This document shows positions 15,413 to 16,221 of a stretch of 16,221 bases of DNA, piece after piece. The stretch comes from an uncultured Prevotella sp. (GTDB taxonomy: Bacteria > Bacteroidota > Bacteroidia > Bacteroidales > Bacteroidaceae). The stretch covers positions 1 through 16,221 of the forward strand of contig CALGRN010000235.1 of the NCBI GenBank assembly GCA_937880835.1. The letters are read 5' to 3'. Under the pieces are notes generated by a model. The model saw only the letters and a list, made by a program, of their open reading frames with translations. It was not told where the DNA came from and did not search any database. Position 1 is the first letter of the stretch, and every line of letters begins with the position of its first letter. The translations under genes were made by a program, and so were the position numbers.

Positions 15413-15472
15413 TTCGAGATTGTTTTATAATATTTTGAAAATCAAATATTGTAAAAGAGTTCGCCTTAAAGC

Positions 15473-15538
15473 AAAAAAATGGAGTACCGCCGTACTCCAA
15501 CCTTTTTGTTAACCTTAAATCTAATACTATGAAAAACA
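15473..15538 (-). ncRNA. Candidate ~65-nt small RNA with own promoter and terminator
   Basis: Read on the minus strand, a promoter at 15544-15573 is followed by a U/A-rich stretch of about 38 bases (beginning near GTGTTTTTCATAG). An 8-bp perfect hairpin follows (TGGAGTAC and GTACTCCA with loop GGCG, 15480-15499) and then seven Ts (complement of 15473-15479). Promoter, short body and intrinsic terminator in this order make a complete small transcription unit. It carries no credible peptide. The alternative plus-strand reading, a 24-codon frame from ATG 15529, has no promoter and seems less likely. I do not assign a named RNA family. Confidence 0.6.
15480..15499 (-). terminator. Intrinsic terminator of the candidate small RNA
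   Basis: An 8-bp perfect stem with a tetraloop is followed on the minus strand by seven Ts (15479-15473). This is the cleanest intrinsic terminator in the window. On the plus strand T5 begins only five bases after the stem, so some two-way activity, for example ending porin readthrough, is possible. Confidence 0.7.
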
Positions 15539-15543
15539 CATTG

Positions 15544-15573
15544 CAAAATTACTTCAATTATTTTAATATGCAA
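15544..15573 (-). promoter_or_regulatory. Promoter of the candidate small RNA
   Basis: On the minus strand TTG (complement of 15571-15573) is separated by exactly 19 bases from TAATTTTG (complement of 15544-15551). Both match the Bacteroidetes vegetative promoter consensus. The start would fall near 15537-15539. Confidence 0.65.
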
Positions 15574-15727
15574 GTTTTCCACTTGTTATTCTGCCATTTA
15601 TAACTTATGTTAACGGACACAAGTGTTATTTTGACTACTTTTTACAAAAAAGCTGTACGTTTTGAATATAGAACAATGAGGGTTAGATGAAATAAAATTA
15701 ACGTAATTGAAGATAATACGTATTTCC

Positions 15728-15808
15728 AAAGTTATCGTTTTATACTCCAAAAGCAATGTTTTTACATTACGAAAGTTATCGTTTTGTATTGCAAAACAAT
15801 AACTTTTG
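15728..15808. repeat. Palindromic repeat cluster 3
   Basis: The units resemble those at 272-356. AAAG TTATC GTTTT lies at 15728-15741, AAAAG CAATG TTTTT at 15749-15763 and a large inverted repeat pairs 15770-15786 with 15792-15808 around loop TATTG, with two mismatches in 17. The right arm (CAAAACAATAACTTTTG) is identical to the inner part of unit D of cluster 1. Confidence 0.75.
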
Positions 15809-16058
15809 AAAAGACGTCTATAACATATTGATTTTCAATATTATAAATATAAGATATTCAAAGTGCATAATATTTACTTTGAAATGCTATACAATTCATT
15901 TCGGAAAATACCAAACTAAAAAAAATTATTATATGAAAGCTACCTTTATTTTAACGTGAGTTTGACGAATTATAATTCTTTCTGTAATTTGATGAATATC
16001 GCGTATTGTTATAGTACAGTTTGTATAACAAAACGTTTTGGTAGCCAAGCCGATACGA

Positions 16059-16174
16059 GGCAGTGCTGTTCTACATTTATCGGACAGACACCGGATCTGT
16101 CCCTACATGCTTATTATGATGTATATATTATAATCCTGCATATAGGGACACGTCCTGTGCGTGTCCGAACTGCC
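16059..16174. repeat. REP/BIME-like pair of inverted hairpins
   Basis: Two hairpins with 7-bp stems and 7-base loops face each other. The first pairs GGACAGA (16082-16088) with TCTGTCC (16096-16102). The second pairs GGACACG (16146-16152) with CGTGTCC (16160-16166). The sequence 16081-16109 is closely similar to the reverse complement of 16139-16167. Outer arms GGCAGT (16059-16064) and ACTGCC (16169-16174) extend the inverted symmetry. The layout resembles bacterial REP pairs. No REP-associated transposase lies in the window. Confidence 0.65.
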
Positions 16175-16221
16175 ACGCGCCTGTACGCATTTACAACAAT
16201 ATTGCGAGTGTAAGTTTATTG

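Larger units (their letters stand above)
15349..16221. other. Gene-free right end with RNA and repeat elements
   Basis: No credible protein gene is present in these 870 bases. The stretch contains a weak hairpin after the porin gene, the candidate small RNA on the minus strand, the third palindromic repeat cluster, a 12-bp perfect palindrome CAAAACGTTTTG (16029-16040) and the REP-like pair. A plus-strand frame starting GTG at 15956 runs through the REP hairpins and is not considered real. Confidence 0.6.

Noticed and set aside
15529..15603. 24-codon plus-strand frame after the hairpin at 15480-15499
   Set aside because: No plus-strand promoter was found; the minus-strand promoter and terminator explain the sequence better. 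It is kept as an alternative reading.
15956..16213. 85-codon plus-strand frame starting with GTG
   Set aside because: It runs straight through both REP-like hairpins, has a weak start and no domain signal.

Overview
The window looks like a chromosomal segment from a Bacteroidales bacterium, most probably Prevotella or a close relative. Three things point there. Base composition is AT-rich. Several genes have promoters of the Bacteroidetes type (TAnnTTTG at -7, sometimes with TTG or TTTG about 19 bases upstream). Gene content includes a Bacteroidetes-type putative porin, a long transglutaminase-fold exported protein and a UshA-like nucleotidase. All identifications come from reading motifs; no database search was run.

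Layout. Bases 1-431 hold no gene but contain a cluster of short palindromic repeats. Three minus-strand genes follow: an Ala/Lys-rich lipoprotein (432-1040), a large exported transglutaminase-fold protein (1154-3799) and a small sigma-70 factor (4168-4842). A 670-base divergent intergenic region holds a second repeat cluster. The plus strand then carries a tight three-gene set: periplasmic 5'-nucleotidase, NAD(H) pyrophosphatase NudC and an AzgA/PbuG-type purine permease (5514-9355). It closes with a strong hairpin at 9365-9407. A short FolK-like protein (9479-9850) is followed by a 754-base non-coding stretch with a hairpin, a GC-rich patch and six 22-bp tandem repeats. Next come uvrB (10605-12653) and a two-gene unit of a small two-helix membrane protein and a putative porin (12787-15348). 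The last 870 bases hold no convincing protein gene. They contain a candidate minus-strand small RNA with its own promoter and terminator, a third palindromic repeat cluster and a REP/BIME-like inverted hairpin pair.

How the genes may work together. The nucleotidase, NudC and permease make a coherent purine/NAD salvage operon: periplasmic nucleotides are dephosphorylated, NAD(H) is cleaved to AMP and NMN(H), and purine bases are imported. The small membrane protein and the porin abut as TAAATG, so they are probably translationally coupled. The sigma factor is unusual because it joins region 2 directly to region 4, with no region 3, and lacks the usual WW pair of region 2.3.

The least explained material is intergenic: three clusters of palindromic units whose loops are mutually complementary, the 22-bp array in front of a nearly leaderless uvrB, the candidate 65-nt RNA and the REP-like pair. 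No mobile element, CRISPR array, tRNA or rRNA was seen.
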